Below are positions 26,473 to 35,246 of a stretch of 64,000 nt of DNA, one piece after another. The notes beneath the pieces are model-generated. The model had not been told where the DNA came from. It did not search any database and saw only the letters and a program-made list of their open reading frames with translations. The DNA is from Planctomycetota bacterium (lineage in GTDB: Bacteria > Planctomycetota > Phycisphaerae > Phycisphaerales > UBA1924). Positions within the stretch are counted from its first letter, which is position 1. Each line of letters begins with the position of its first letter. Both the position numbers and the translations under genes were made by a program. The DNA lies in contig JAFEBO010000012.1 in the NCBI GenBank assembly GCA_018242625.1, forward strand, positions 310,001-374,000, in the 5' to 3' direction.

Positions 26473-27153
26473 ATGGCAAAGAAGACAAAGGCCGACAAAA
26501 CAAGATCACGTGTTCGAGACATGACGGTCAAGGCGCTGAAGGGCCGCTCTATCACCAGTAACGACGTGCGCGGAGTTGTGTACGGAGCCCTGGAAGGCAT
26601 CAGCGATGCTGTGGATCACTCGATTCCGGCGGAGAGAAAGAGCGCGCTGCGGGGAGTCTTTTCGGGACTGAAGGACGCCTTTTTGGCGATCGCCTCGGCG
26701 GGGAAGAACACCGTCGCGGGAGTCAAGGACCGCGGCTCGACAATCGCTACCAAGTCGGCTCCGGCGGCCGGACGCAAGATGATCGCCGCGAAGGACGACC
26801 TGCTTCACGCGGTCAGTTCGTTCGCCAGCAGGACCTCCGGCGAACTCGGCGAGGAACTTCACTCTGCCGTGAAACGTGCCAAGCGCACGGGGAAGGCTGT
26901 GGGCGATTCTGTGCGCCGGGCTGACAAAGCCGCTGGGGGCAACTACGCCGGCCTGACCAAAGACACGGCGAAAGCGGGGGTTTCGGCCGCCCGGTCCGTG
27001 GCCGGCCAGCTCGCATGGGCCATGAGCGGGCTGCTGGAGGGAGTCGGTGAAGCAGCATCGCCGCGCCCCGCGTCATCATCCCGTACAACGAAGAAAAAAA
27101 GTAAAAAAGGCGGCAGAGCGGGCAAGCGAGCGCCCCGTCCCAAGTCCCGGTGA
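26473..27153 (+). CDS. Basic, Ala/Lys-rich helical protein, phasin- or histone-H1-like (possibly DUF6781)
   Basis: The 226-residue protein is built of long amphipathic helices rich in Ala, Lys and Ser: VRGVVYGALEGISDAVDHS, ALRGVFSGLKDAFLAIASAG and LSAARSVAGQLAWAMSG-like segments. It ends in a strongly basic tail (KKKSKKGGRAGKRAPRPKSR). The layout resembles phasin-like proteins and, from memory, DUF6781 members; the tail also recalls histone-H1-like DNA-binding proteins. Function is not established. The ATG at 26473 is chosen because GGAG sits at 26462-26465, too close to the ATG at 26467. It converges on an AarF/UbiB kinase gene with a 4-nt gap. Confidence 0.6.
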   Translation: MAKKTKADKTRSRVRDMTVKALKGRSITSNDVRGVVYGALEGISDAVDHSIPAERKSALRGVFSGLKDAFLAIASAGKNTVAGVKDRGSTIATKSAPAAGRKMIAAKDDLLHAVSSFASRTSGELGEELHSAVKRAKRTGKAVGDSVRRADKAAGGNYAGLTKDTAKAGVSAARSVAGQLAWAMSGLLEGVGEAASPRPASSSRTTKKKSKKGGRAGKRAPRPKSR

Positions 27154-27157
27154 GGCA

Positions 27158-28846
27158 TCAGCCTTCGCGTCTGCGACGGTTGGAAACGATCATAAAAGCG
27201 ACCAGAACGACCGCGGCGAGGAACCCGGCGATTCCGATCGCCGTGAGAGCTCCCATTCCAACGTTCCGCGATGCAAGAATCAGAATTGATGATCCCACAA
27301 GCATCGCGGCGATGATCAGCGCGAAGGAGATGTTGCGGCTCGCGTGCTCGATGGTTTGTGTGAGCCGGTTGAGCCCGCGGTGCTCGATATTGACGCCGAG
27401 CTTGTTCCTCCGGAGCTGAGAAAGCAGGGGCCGCAGTTCGCCGGGAAGGTCTTCCGCGAGTTCGGCGTACTGCAGGAAACTCCGCTGCATGCGTGCCCGG
27501 ATCGCGGAAAAGCTGTAACGCTTTTCAACCAGCCGCTCCACGTAAGGCCGGGCGAATTTCATCATGTCGAACGAGGGGTCCAACTCGCGGCCGACCGACT
27601 CGATCGTTGTCAGCGATTTGATCAGAAAGACAAGATCGGCCGGGCAGCGGATGCTGTGGGCCCGAAGGGCCCCGAAGAAATCCTGCAGGAGTTGCCCCAA
27701 GTTCAGGCTTTCCAGCGGAGCGGACTGGAATTGCGAAACGATTGCCTGAACGTCCGCCCGCAGCGCCCTGTCTTCGAGCTTTTCGGGACCGATGTCGCCC
27801 AGGGCGGCAACCACTCCGATGACCCGGTCCAGATCGCCGGTCACCACTCCGGATACGAGATCCGCGAGCTGGCGCATGGTGCGGGAGTCAATCTCGCCCG
27901 TCATTCCGCAGTCGATGAAGGCCAGTCGCCCGTCGGGAAGAGCGATCAGATTGCCCGGATGGGGATCGGCATGGAAGAATCCGAATTCCAGGCATTGCTT
28001 GAATACCGCCCGGGCACCGTTCTCGACGATATGACGCCGGTCGGCTTCACTGATCTCCCCGGGCTTGGCCCTGGCGAGAACGATCCCCCGCATCTCTTCC
28101 ATGCACAGGACGCTCGCGGTGGTCGCCTCCCAGTAAACCTTGGGAAAGACGATTCCGGGATCCTCGGAGAAAAAGCCGTTCAGCCGCTCGGTCGAGCGGC
28201 CCTCGTGGTGTAGATCGGTCTCCTTGGCGATCTCTTTCGCAAATTCGTTGACGACGTCGGTCGGGCTGTACCCAAGATCGGAAAAGTGCTTTTCCGCAAG
28301 ATCCGCGAGCGAGTGCAGGATCTCCATGTCGGCGTCGATGATCTCGCGGATATTGGGGCGGAGGACTTTGAGCACAACCCTCGCGCCGTCGTGCAGTCGG
28401 GCCCGGTGCACCTGTGCCATCGAGGCGGCGGCCAGCGGCTTCTTCTGAACCGAACGGAACAGCTTTCCGAAGCGGCCGGGAAACTGCTCCTGCAGAATGC
28501 GTTCGATCACATCGAACTCAACACCGGGCACGTCATACTGCAGCTTCTTGAACTCGTCCGCCCACTCGGTCGGGATCAGATCGGGCCGGGTGCTCAGCAC
28601 CTGACCGAGCTTGACGTAGGTCGGCCCGAGCTCTTCCATGACGATCCGCACCCGCTGCTTGCGGGGCAGGTTCGTCTGTTCCGGTCGTGTCGCGGCACCG
28701 AGGATCTCGCGCCCGCGATCGATCAGTGTGTGCAGCCCGACCTGCTCGACGAAATCCGCAAAGCCGTGCCTTGCCAGAACCTCGAGCACCCGCACATAAC
28801 GCTGGGCATTGCGGATTCGCCTGGACACTGGTGAGAAAGCGGCCAT
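27158..28846 (-). CDS. AarF/UbiB-family atypical kinase (ABC1)
   Basis: The 562-residue ABC1/UbiB protein belongs to an ancient protein-kinase-like family linked to ubiquinone and lipid metabolism. Family marks are the KxGQ-type motif VKLGQVLSTRPDLIP (about residue 77), AAASMAQVHRARLHDG (Ala-rich nucleotide loop), VVLKVLRPN with the ATP lysine, FHADPHPGNLIAL (catalytic-loop equivalent) and FIDCGMTGEID (DFG equivalent). The C-terminus has two transmembrane helices (SFALIIAAMLVGSSILILAS and TAIGIAGFLAAVVLVAFMIV). It follows prephenate dehydrogenase by 60 nt but has its own predicted promoter. Confidence 0.9.
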   Translation of the reverse strand: MAAFSPVSRRIRNAQRYVRVLEVLARHGFADFVEQVGLHTLIDRGREILGAATRPEQTNLPRKQRVRIVMEELGPTYVKLGQVLSTRPDLIPTEWADEFKKLQYDVPGVEFDVIERILQEQFPGRFGKLFRSVQKKPLAAASMAQVHRARLHDGARVVLKVLRPNIREIIDADMEILHSLADLAEKHFSDLGYSPTDVVNEFAKEIAKETDLHHEGRSTERLNGFFSEDPGIVFPKVYWEATTASVLCMEEMRGIVLARAKPGEISEADRRHIVENGARAVFKQCLEFGFFHADPHPGNLIALPDGRLAFIDCGMTGEIDSRTMRQLADLVSGVVTGDLDRVIGVVAALGDIGPEKLEDRALRADVQAIVSQFQSAPLESLNLGQLLQDFFGALRAHSIRCPADLVFLIKSLTTIESVGRELDPSFDMMKFARPYVERLVEKRYSFSAIRARMQRSFLQYAELAEDLPGELRPLLSQLRRNKLGVNIEHRGLNRLTQTIEHASRNISFALIIAAMLVGSSILILASRNVGMGALTAIGIAGFLAAVVLVAFMIVSNRRRREG

Positions 28847-28854
28847 GTCGCACG

Positions 28855-28883
28855 AGCGTACCCGTGCAGAACGGCTTTCACAA
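28855..28883 (-). promoter_or_regulatory. Promoter of the AarF/UbiB gene, predicted near-leaderless
   Basis: On the minus strand, TTGTGA (28878-28883) stands 17 nt from TACGCT (28855-28860), which ends 8 nt before the ATG at 28846. There is no Shine-Dalgarno sequence. Confidence 0.55.
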
Positions 28884-28906
28884 GCGACCGGTCGGCGTTC
28901 GGCCGC

Positions 28907-29662
28907 TCATCGGCCGCCGGAATTCAGCCTTTGCTCGATTTCCTCCAGTTTTTCCCGAAGCTGCCTGCGTACGTCCGGCGCGAAAGGATTTTCGCGCTCG
29001 ATTGTCACGAAGAGGTCCCACGAGTCGCCGGCAAGATTGCCTCGCATATCGAGAAAGCGCCGGTACGCCGCGGTGGCCAGTTCCGTGTGCGGCAGCGGCA
29101 TCTCCCCCACCGCACGCGAGATGAGGTGCGTCAGGCCCTGCACGTACGCCATCAGGCGGTCATGTTCTTCGGGGTCGACATCGATCACTTTGAGTCCAAG
29201 CTTTCCTGAAAGAAAACTCCGGACGCACGTAAGACTCTCCGGCCCCACGCGGACCGGGCAGAGCGCTATTGGAAACCCTGCGATTCCGTCCTTGCCGCTC
29301 TGGGGGCCGAAGAGAGGGTGGGTCCCGATGATTTCGGTTTGAGGCGGCAGAAGATCACGCATCAGCGCGACGGGCCGGGCTTTCACCGAAGCCACATCCA
29401 ATACAAGAGCGGGCGTCTTGCGCATAGCGAGGAGGGGTGCTAATTGCTTGAGAAGGGCCTCCATCCGCTGGACAGGTACTGCCAGCACCAGAATGTCGCT
29501 GCCGGCGGCCTTGTTCAGGTCTTCAACTTCGACGCCCGGAGGCAAAGCCTCAACGGATACGCCTTTGGAATCGTGCACTCGCGTCGGGAAGTGCGGCGCG
29601 ACATGTTCGGCCGTAAATCGACCAAATGCGCCAAAGCCGAGAATAGAAAGAGTCCGCGTCAG
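28907..29662 (-). CDS. Prephenate dehydrogenase, no canonical start codon before the Rossmann motif
   Basis: The enzyme oxidatively decarboxylates prephenate to 4-hydroxyphenylpyruvate for tyrosine synthesis. The frame reads LTRTLSILGFGAFGRFTAEH (NAD-binding GxGxxG), then DILVLAVPVQRM, VLDVASVKARPV, IIGTHPLFGPQSG and ahead to YVQGLTHLISRAVGE, all typical of prephenate dehydrogenases. An in-frame TGA lies four codons before CTG at 29662, and no ATG, GTG or TTG occurs until GTG at 29578, which would delete the Rossmann loop. I therefore give the CTG as provisional start (251 residues). A one-base error, or a frameshift from the GTGA overlapping the mutase stop, would also explain it. Confidence 0.8.
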   Translation of the reverse strand: MTRTLSILGFGAFGRFTAEHVAPHFPTRVHDSKGVSVEALPPGVEVEDLNKAAGSDILVLAVPVQRMEALLKQLAPLLAMRKTPALVLDVASVKARPVALMRDLLPPQTEIIGTHPLFGPQSGKDGIAGFPIALCPVRVGPESLTCVRSFLSGKLGLKVIDVDPEEHDRLMAYVQGLTHLISRAVGEMPLPHTELATAAYRRFLDMRGNLAGDSWDLFVTIERENPFAPDVRRQLREKLEEIEQRLNSGGR

Positions 29663-29668
29663 CTGAAA

Positions 29669-31492
29669 TCACCACTCTGGGCCGCCGGCGTACCGCCCGT
29701 AAATATCGGCCATCGCCTGCACCATCTCGCCCATGGTGCAGCCACTGAGGGCGCCGTCGACCAAGGCTGGCATCACGTTGGTCGCGTGCAGGCGGCCGCT
29801 GGGGATGAGCGTCGAGAGCTCGGCGTTCACGAACGGCTGCGGCTTGCCCTGGCAGGCCTTGCGGATGTTCTCGAGGGCGCGCTGCACCTTGGCGGCGTCG
29901 CGGGCCTTCTTGAACTTGGCGAGGCGGTCGCACTGGTTGGTTTCGACGTCGTGGCTGATCTGGAGGATATCGATGGGGCGGTCGCCGCTCTCTTCGTTGT
30001 AGGCGTTGACGCCGACGATGATGCGGTCGCCGGCTTCGCACTCCTCGGAGAAGCGGTAGGACGCCTCGGCGATCTGGCGGCGGAAGTAGCCGCGGTTGAT
30101 GCCGTTGATGACGCCGCGGCCGTAGCCGGTCTTGAGGGCGTAGGCCTCGTGTTGGGAGAGGTCGGTGGCGGGGTCGGACCTCTCGCTGACGCGAGAGGCT
30201 CCATTGGTGTAGCCGCCCATGTGATCGATGTCGTTGATGTAGCGGAGGGCTTCGCGTTCCATCGTGTCGGTGAGCTGTTCGATGAACCACGAGCCGCCGA
30301 GCGGATCGGCGACGCGGGTGACGCCGGTCTCGTGGGCGAGGATCTGCTGCGTTCGAAGCGCGACGGTGACGGCTTGCTCGGTGGGCAGGCCGAGAGTTTC
30401 GTCCATGCTGTCGGTGTGCAGGCTCTGGCAGCCGCCGAGGACGGCGGCCATGGCCTGATAGGCGACGCGGACGATGTTGTTCAGCGGCTGCTGCTCGGTG
30501 AGGCTGCAGCCGGCGGTCTGGACGTGGGTCTTCATGAACCACGAGCGTTCGTTCTTGGCGCCGTAGCGGTGACGCATCGCCCGGGCCCAGATGCGGCGGG
30601 CGGCGCGGAGCTTGCACAGCTCCTCGAAGAACTCGTTGTGGCTGTTGAAGAAGAAGGAGAGGCGGGGCGCGAAAGAATCGATGTCGAGGCCGCGCTCGAC
30701 GCAGGCTTCGACGTACTCCATGCCGTCGCGGAGGGTGAAGGCGAGTTCCTGGGTGGCGGTGCTGCCGGCCTCGCGGATGTGGTAGCCGCTGATGGAGACG
30801 GAGTTCCACTTGGGCACAAACAGCGACTGGAACTCGATGGTGTCGACGACGAGCTTGACGCTGGGCTCGGGCGGATAGATGAACTCGTTCTGGCTGTGGA
30901 ACTCTTTGAGGATGTCGTTCTGGAGCGTGCCGCCGAGGGTGGTCCAGGAGATGCCGCGTTGCAAGGCCATGCCGAGGTACATGGCCCAGATGACGCAGGC
31001 GGGGCCGTTGATGGTCTGCGAGACGGTGACGTTGCCGACGGGGATGTCGGCGTAGAGGCGGTGCATGTCCTCGATGGTGTCGATGGCGACGCCGCAGCGG
31101 CCGACCTCGCCGACGGAGAGCTCGTCGTCGCTGTCGCGGCCCATGAGCGTGGGCAGGTCGAACGCGGTCGAGAGCCCGGTGTTGGCGGCGGTGGACGACT
31201 TGGCCTGTTCGAGGAGGTACTTGAAGCGCTTGTTGGTGTCGTCGGCGGAGCCGAAGCCGGCGAACTGACGCATGGTCCAGAGGCGGGTGCGGTAGCCCTG
31301 TGGGAAGAGGCCGCGGGTGTAGGGGTATTGACCCGGAGCGGCGATGTCGCGGGCGATGTGCTTGAGAGACTCGCTGGGCGCGTCGGGCGCGTAGGCGGGG
31401 TCGAGCACCAGGCCGGAGATGGTGACGGCCTGCGGGTCGATTGGCTGCTTGACATGAGAGGGCGAAACGGCCTGTCGCGGAGCGGTCGTCAT
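29669..31492 (-). CDS. Coenzyme-B12 acyl-CoA mutase large subunit, isobutyryl-CoA-mutase-like, without a B12-binding domain
   Basis: The 607-residue TIM-barrel subunit of the methylmalonyl-CoA mutase family has LWTMRQFAGFGSADDTNKR, FDLPTLMGRDSDDELSVGEV, TINGPACVIWAMYLG, GYHIREAGSTATQELAF and SFFFNSHNEFFEE. The position of the Tyr that marks methylmalonyl-CoA mutase is Phe63 (TRGLFPQGY), and the substrate-carboxylate Arg is Gln201 (EFHSQNEFIYPP). Phe/Gln is the isobutyryl-CoA mutase combination. No DxHxxG cobalamin domain is present, so a separate small subunit is needed, and none is in the window. GAGGAG lies upstream of the ATG. Third codon positions are exceptionally GC-rich. Confidence 0.88.
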   Translation of the reverse strand: MTTAPRQAVSPSHVKQPIDPQAVTISGLVLDPAYAPDAPSESLKHIARDIAAPGQYPYTRGLFPQGYRTRLWTMRQFAGFGSADDTNKRFKYLLEQAKSSTAANTGLSTAFDLPTLMGRDSDDELSVGEVGRCGVAIDTIEDMHRLYADIPVGNVTVSQTINGPACVIWAMYLGMALQRGISWTTLGGTLQNDILKEFHSQNEFIYPPEPSVKLVVDTIEFQSLFVPKWNSVSISGYHIREAGSTATQELAFTLRDGMEYVEACVERGLDIDSFAPRLSFFFNSHNEFFEELCKLRAARRIWARAMRHRYGAKNERSWFMKTHVQTAGCSLTEQQPLNNIVRVAYQAMAAVLGGCQSLHTDSMDETLGLPTEQAVTVALRTQQILAHETGVTRVADPLGGSWFIEQLTDTMEREALRYINDIDHMGGYTNGASRVSERSDPATDLSQHEAYALKTGYGRGVINGINRGYFRRQIAEASYRFSEECEAGDRIIVGVNAYNEESGDRPIDILQISHDVETNQCDRLAKFKKARDAAKVQRALENIRKACQGKPQPFVNAELSTLIPSGRLHATNVMPALVDGALSGCTMGEMVQAMADIYGRYAGGPEW

Positions 31493-31630
31493 TGCAAGGC
31501 GACTCCTCGTGTGGTGAGATTCGAATTGTATCGGGGAAGGAGCGCTGCGACCGAAATCGCTTCCTCCCGGCAGCAGGGCAGGGAGCGTCCGAAAAACCGT
31601 GCAATCCGATGAGATTGGCTACCTTTGGCG

Positions 31631-32677
31631 ATGCCAGCAGGCCCCGACTCCATCGACCCGATTCTCGAAACCCTTGCGAAGGGAAATACGCTCAGCGTCG
31701 GGGAGTGCGCCTTTGCAATCGAAGAACTGCTTTCCGGCCGGCTCAGCCATGAGCAGGTTCTTTCATTCCTGAAGAACCTTGCGGCAAGGCAGGTCTCGAT
31801 TGACGAACTGGTGGGCGCCGCAGGGGTCATGCGTCGGCATGCGAGCCAGGTTCCAGTTCCGTCCGCGCTGCAACCCCAGATCATCGATACGTGCGGAACA
31901 GGTGGCGCGCCGAAGCTTTTTAACGTGTCCACAATTGCCGCCATTGTCGCTGCCGGAGCGGGAGCGAAGGTTGTGAAGCACGGCAACCGGAGCCGCACGG
32001 GGCGGGGTAGCGCGGAGATTCTCGCCGCGCTCGGAGTCAACATCGAGGCGTCGCCGCGGGTGCAGGCACATTGCCTCGAGCACGCCGGACTGTGTTTCTG
32101 TTTCGCGATCCAGCACCATCCCGCCGCTCGGCACGCGGCGGCGGCACGCAGGGAATTGGGAACGCCCACGATTTTCAACCTGCTGGGTCCGTTGACAAAC
32201 CCGGGACGTGCGGAGCGTCAGTTGCTGGGAGTGGCGAAAGCGGAGCAGCTGGAACTGGTCGCGGGCGCCCTGGCCCGCCTCGGATGCGTTCGCGCGATGG
32301 TTGTGCACAGTCTCGAAGGCTTTGACGAGCTCTCGACGACCGGAGAAAACATTGTCGCTCAGGTCGATCCGCGGGGCGTGCGCACCGAGCGGATCGATCC
32401 GAGGGCCTTTGGTCTTGCGCGCGTTTCGGCGAGCGAACTACAAGTTGAATCTCTCGAAGACGCCGCCGGGACCGTCCGGACCGTGCTGCGGGGCGATGCC
32501 GGCCCGAAGACCGACATCGTGCTCCTGAATGCCGCCGCGGCACTTGTCGTCGCGGACCTCGCGCGTGAAATCAGCGACGGACTGCGCCTGGCCCGGGAAT
32601 CGATCTACGGCGGCAAAGCAATGGCGGCGCTCGAAGCCCTCAAGCAAGTTTCATGGCAGTCGGAATCTTCAGGCTGA
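31631..32677 (+). CDS. trpD: Anthranilate phosphoribosyltransferase
   Basis: The 348-residue enzyme joins anthranilate and PRPP in tryptophan synthesis. Recognisable parts are LSHEQVLSFLKNLAARQVS, DTCGTGGAPKLFNVSTIAA (PRPP loop), VVKHGNRSRTGRGSAEILAALG with the usual KHGN, TIFNLLGPLTNPGRAERQLLGV and VVHSLEGFDELSTTGEN. The start is the ATG at 31631, with TACCTT five bases upstream and no Shine-Dalgarno sequence; a TTG two codons earlier is possible. It diverges from the mutase gene. No other trp gene is close. Confidence 0.94.
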   Translation: MPAGPDSIDPILETLAKGNTLSVGECAFAIEELLSGRLSHEQVLSFLKNLAARQVSIDELVGAAGVMRRHASQVPVPSALQPQIIDTCGTGGAPKLFNVSTIAAIVAAGAGAKVVKHGNRSRTGRGSAEILAALGVNIEASPRVQAHCLEHAGLCFCFAIQHHPAARHAAAARRELGTPTIFNLLGPLTNPGRAERQLLGVAKAEQLELVAGALARLGCVRAMVVHSLEGFDELSTTGENIVAQVDPRGVRTERIDPRAFGLARVSASELQVESLEDAAGTVRTVLRGDAGPKTDIVLLNAAAALVVADLAREISDGLRLARESIYGGKAMAALEALKQVSWQSESSG

Positions 32678-32703
32678 CCGCAAAGGGCTTCGCGAACAGC
32701 GGC

Positions 32704-35196
32704 CTACTTCCCGACCTTGAGCGCCGCCGCAATCGCATCCCTCACGGCGTCGCGAGCACTTTCCCCGGCATTGGGAGATGCGATGACATACGCAATCGGC
32801 AGCTTGGTCGGGTCGGGCTTGCCGGAAGCATCGTTCTGAGGCCGCAGCCAGATCACCATGTCCGCGTGCTCTTCCCCGGCCCACTCGCTCAGACGGTCGC
32901 GGAACTCGGGAGAGGCAACCTCCAGCCCGGAAACAGCGACGCGGGCCTTTGCGAGCCGCTCCACCGTTTCCTCGTCGTCGGCCTTGGTATCGGGAGTGTC
33001 GCCTTTGAGATCGAGCCCGGTTTCTTTCAGAGCATCGATGACTGCGTTTAGCGCTTTGGAGGACTCGTCATTGAGCGGGGTCGGCAGGTCGCTCACGAAC
33101 AAAGCGGTTGTACCCTGGGGAACGATCGCAGGCAGAGGCGAAGTTGCAAGCACCGGCGTCTCGGCTTTGACTCTCTTTGAGCGGGTTGTCCTGGAGGGCT
33201 TGGCGGCCTTTTCGGTATCCGCCGAACCGACCGAGGCGAGCCGGATCGTCTCCATCGCTCCGTCGCGCTGAATTGCCGGAAGAGCCGACTGTGCCGCCGG
33301 CGCCGAACTGCCGCTGCTCCAGTTGAAAATGCCGTTGCCCCGGAGGATCAAGAACAGGAATGCGATGCTCCCGATAAAGATCGCCGTGCCCGCAGCGGAG
33401 CCTCCACCGGGCTTGTTTGTGTAGCGCCCGGCGGATGCGACGGACCGGAACGACCGCATCTTCTCCCGCTTCGCGTGGATACGAGCGCGGGCAATCTCAA
33501 CCTGCTCACGTGCCGAACGGCGTGCATGCCGAACTTTGGGAGAACCAGAAGCCCGCTCGGCGGCCGCAAAGGCGCGGTCCACGGCGAATTCAACCTTCGC
33601 TCCGGCCGCACGAGCAAAGTTCTCGAAGGGCGATTGGGGGGTCGGATTCGGGGAAGGAGCTTCAGGAACAACCACGTGCTCACCGGTCCACCAATTGAGC
33701 AGGCGGATGTCGGGCCGGCCCGGACGGGCGGGTGCCGCGGGCGAAGGCCCGACCGGGGAGGCGTATGCGGCGGCGACACGCACCGATTCGGGAGCGGCTC
33801 CGGCGTGGGCGCCCGCGAAGGCGGGCTCCGCCTGCGGTATCGGGGGCGGAATCTCCGCACCGCCACCGGCGATCCGCATGCTCGGCAGATCGATCGGCTT
33901 CATCGAGAAGGGATCGGCTGCCGAACGGACAGCGTTCAGGTCGGCCAGCATCTGGGCAGCGGAGGTATACCTCTTGTCATAGTCGGCCATGGCACGGCGG
34001 ATGATCCACTTGATCGCCTCGGGGCACCGACGCGTCACCTGGCTCAGGACGCCGTGAGCCGGGAAGCTGTTCTCCATCGTGGCAAAGAGCACCGCGCCGG
34101 CGGCATAAACATCGAACTTCGCGCCATCGACTTCATGCACCTTCACGCCCCGCAGCGCCAGACGGACGAGTTCCGGATCACGGAAATACTCGGTGCCGTG
34201 GGTCGTCAGGGTCATCGCGCTGCGCAGCGGCGTGACGAGGCCGAAGTCGACCAGGTGCGCACGCGGCGCACCGTGCAACTGCTCGACGATGATGTTTTCC
34301 GGCTTGACGTCCTTGTGCCAGAGCCCGCCCTGGTGATACTGATCGAGCGTCGAAACCAGGTCCGCGACGTAGCCAAGAGCGTTCCGCAGGTTGCGGTCGT
34401 CCATGCCCTGCAGGCTTGGATCGCTCTGGGCGTGCATGTGCTGGATGACCGTGTTGAGCGTCTGTCCGGGGACATAACGCATGACGTAATAGAACTTGGC
34501 CGGGCTGAGCTCGTGATCGAGCACCAGCCCGAGCTTCTTTGCCGCCTCGAGCGCCCTCGATTCGCGAACGATATTCGGGAGGTTGGAGCCGTCATCCACG
34601 GCAAAGCTCTTGATGACGACCTGATCGACATCACGAAACCCCGAACGCTCGAGCGCGGCCCGCTTGATCGGATCGGGCTCGGCGATGTAAAGCTTGCTGC
34701 CGCTGCCTCCGGTCGGAAGCGAGCCGACAATCCGATACCCCTCGAATTGTCCTTGACGGCCACCCTTGCCCTTCGGAGCGTCCGCGGTCGGCGCATGGGC
34801 CACGGCCTCGGGAAATCGCTGTTCGATGCCTTCCACCAGTCCGGAGGCGCCAAAGAGGCGGGCGGGATGCCCCAGCACAATCCGGTAGAGGCAGGCCCCG
34901 GCAATGGCCAGCTCCGCCTTCACCGAATTCCCGAAATGCGCGGAAGCCGACCAGCGCCCGAGCAGGATGTTGATCACAACCAGGGGGGCAAACAGAAGCG
35001 TCGCCAGCAGTGCGCCGACCGTACGGACCAGGTCCCGCAATTCCCCGAAGATGAACTGCACCACCCGCGAGATGATCCACGCGATGACGCGGAAAAAGGG
35101 AATGATCAGGTACGAAATCAGCAGCACGGCGATCGCCACCGCCAGGATGACGCCGACGATGCCGAGTATGCCTATTCCGATTCCGCTTGGGGTCAT
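32704..35196 (-). CDS. Membrane Ser/Thr protein kinase paired with a sigma factor
   Basis: The 830-residue protein starts with two hydrophobic segments (residues 5-42 and 58-80). A protein-kinase domain follows from about 152: a glycine loop variant GSLPTGGSGSKLY, ATP lysine in VVIKSF (K196), catalytic loop HKDVKPEN (294-301, HKD in place of HRD) and DFG (317-319). A Pro/Ala-rich linker, another transmembrane helix (about residue 615, FIGSIAFLFLILRG) and a 200-residue C-terminal domain complete it. GAGGTGA precedes the ATG. It lies 50 nt downstream of a sigma-factor gene. Kinase-sigma pairs are known in Planctomycetes, where the kinase may control the sigma factor; that role is inferred here. 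Confidence 0.85.
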   Translation of the reverse strand: MTPSGIGIGILGIVGVILAVAIAVLLISYLIIPFFRVIAWIISRVVQFIFGELRDLVRTVGALLATLLFAPLVVINILLGRWSASAHFGNSVKAELAIAGACLYRIVLGHPARLFGASGLVEGIEQRFPEAVAHAPTADAPKGKGGRQGQFEGYRIVGSLPTGGSGSKLYIAEPDPIKRAALERSGFRDVDQVVIKSFAVDDGSNLPNIVRESRALEAAKKLGLVLDHELSPAKFYYVMRYVPGQTLNTVIQHMHAQSDPSLQGMDDRNLRNALGYVADLVSTLDQYHQGGLWHKDVKPENIIVEQLHGAPRAHLVDFGLVTPLRSAMTLTTHGTEYFRDPELVRLALRGVKVHEVDGAKFDVYAAGAVLFATMENSFPAHGVLSQVTRRCPEAIKWIIRRAMADYDKRYTSAAQMLADLNAVRSAADPFSMKPIDLPSMRIAGGGAEIPPPIPQAEPAFAGAHAGAAPESVRVAAAYASPVGPSPAAPARPGRPDIRLLNWWTGEHVVVPEAPSPNPTPQSPFENFARAAGAKVEFAVDRAFAAAERASGSPKVRHARRSAREQVEIARARIHAKREKMRSFRSVASAGRYTNKPGGGSAAGTAIFIGSIAFLFLILRGNGIFNWSSGSSAPAAQSALPAIQRDGAMETIRLASVGSADTEKAAKPSRTTRSKRVKAETPVLATSPLPAIVPQGTTALFVSDLPTPLNDESSKALNAVIDALKETGLDLKGDTPDTKADDEETVERLAKARVAVSGLEVASPEFRDRLSEWAGEEHADMVIWLRPQNDASGKPDPTKLPIAYVIASPNAGESARDAVRDAIAAALKVGK

Positions 35197-35246
35197 GCAT
35201 CACCTCGAATCCCGGCCCTCCCGGGAAATCCCCGGGGAAGCCCTTT

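Noticed and set aside
29444-31612. A 722-codon plus-strand frame antisense to the mutase gene
   Set aside because: Its translation is a low-complexity Gly/Ala/Val/Glu string that mirrors the GC3-rich mutase codons; it has no motif, and the mutase frame is unmistakable.
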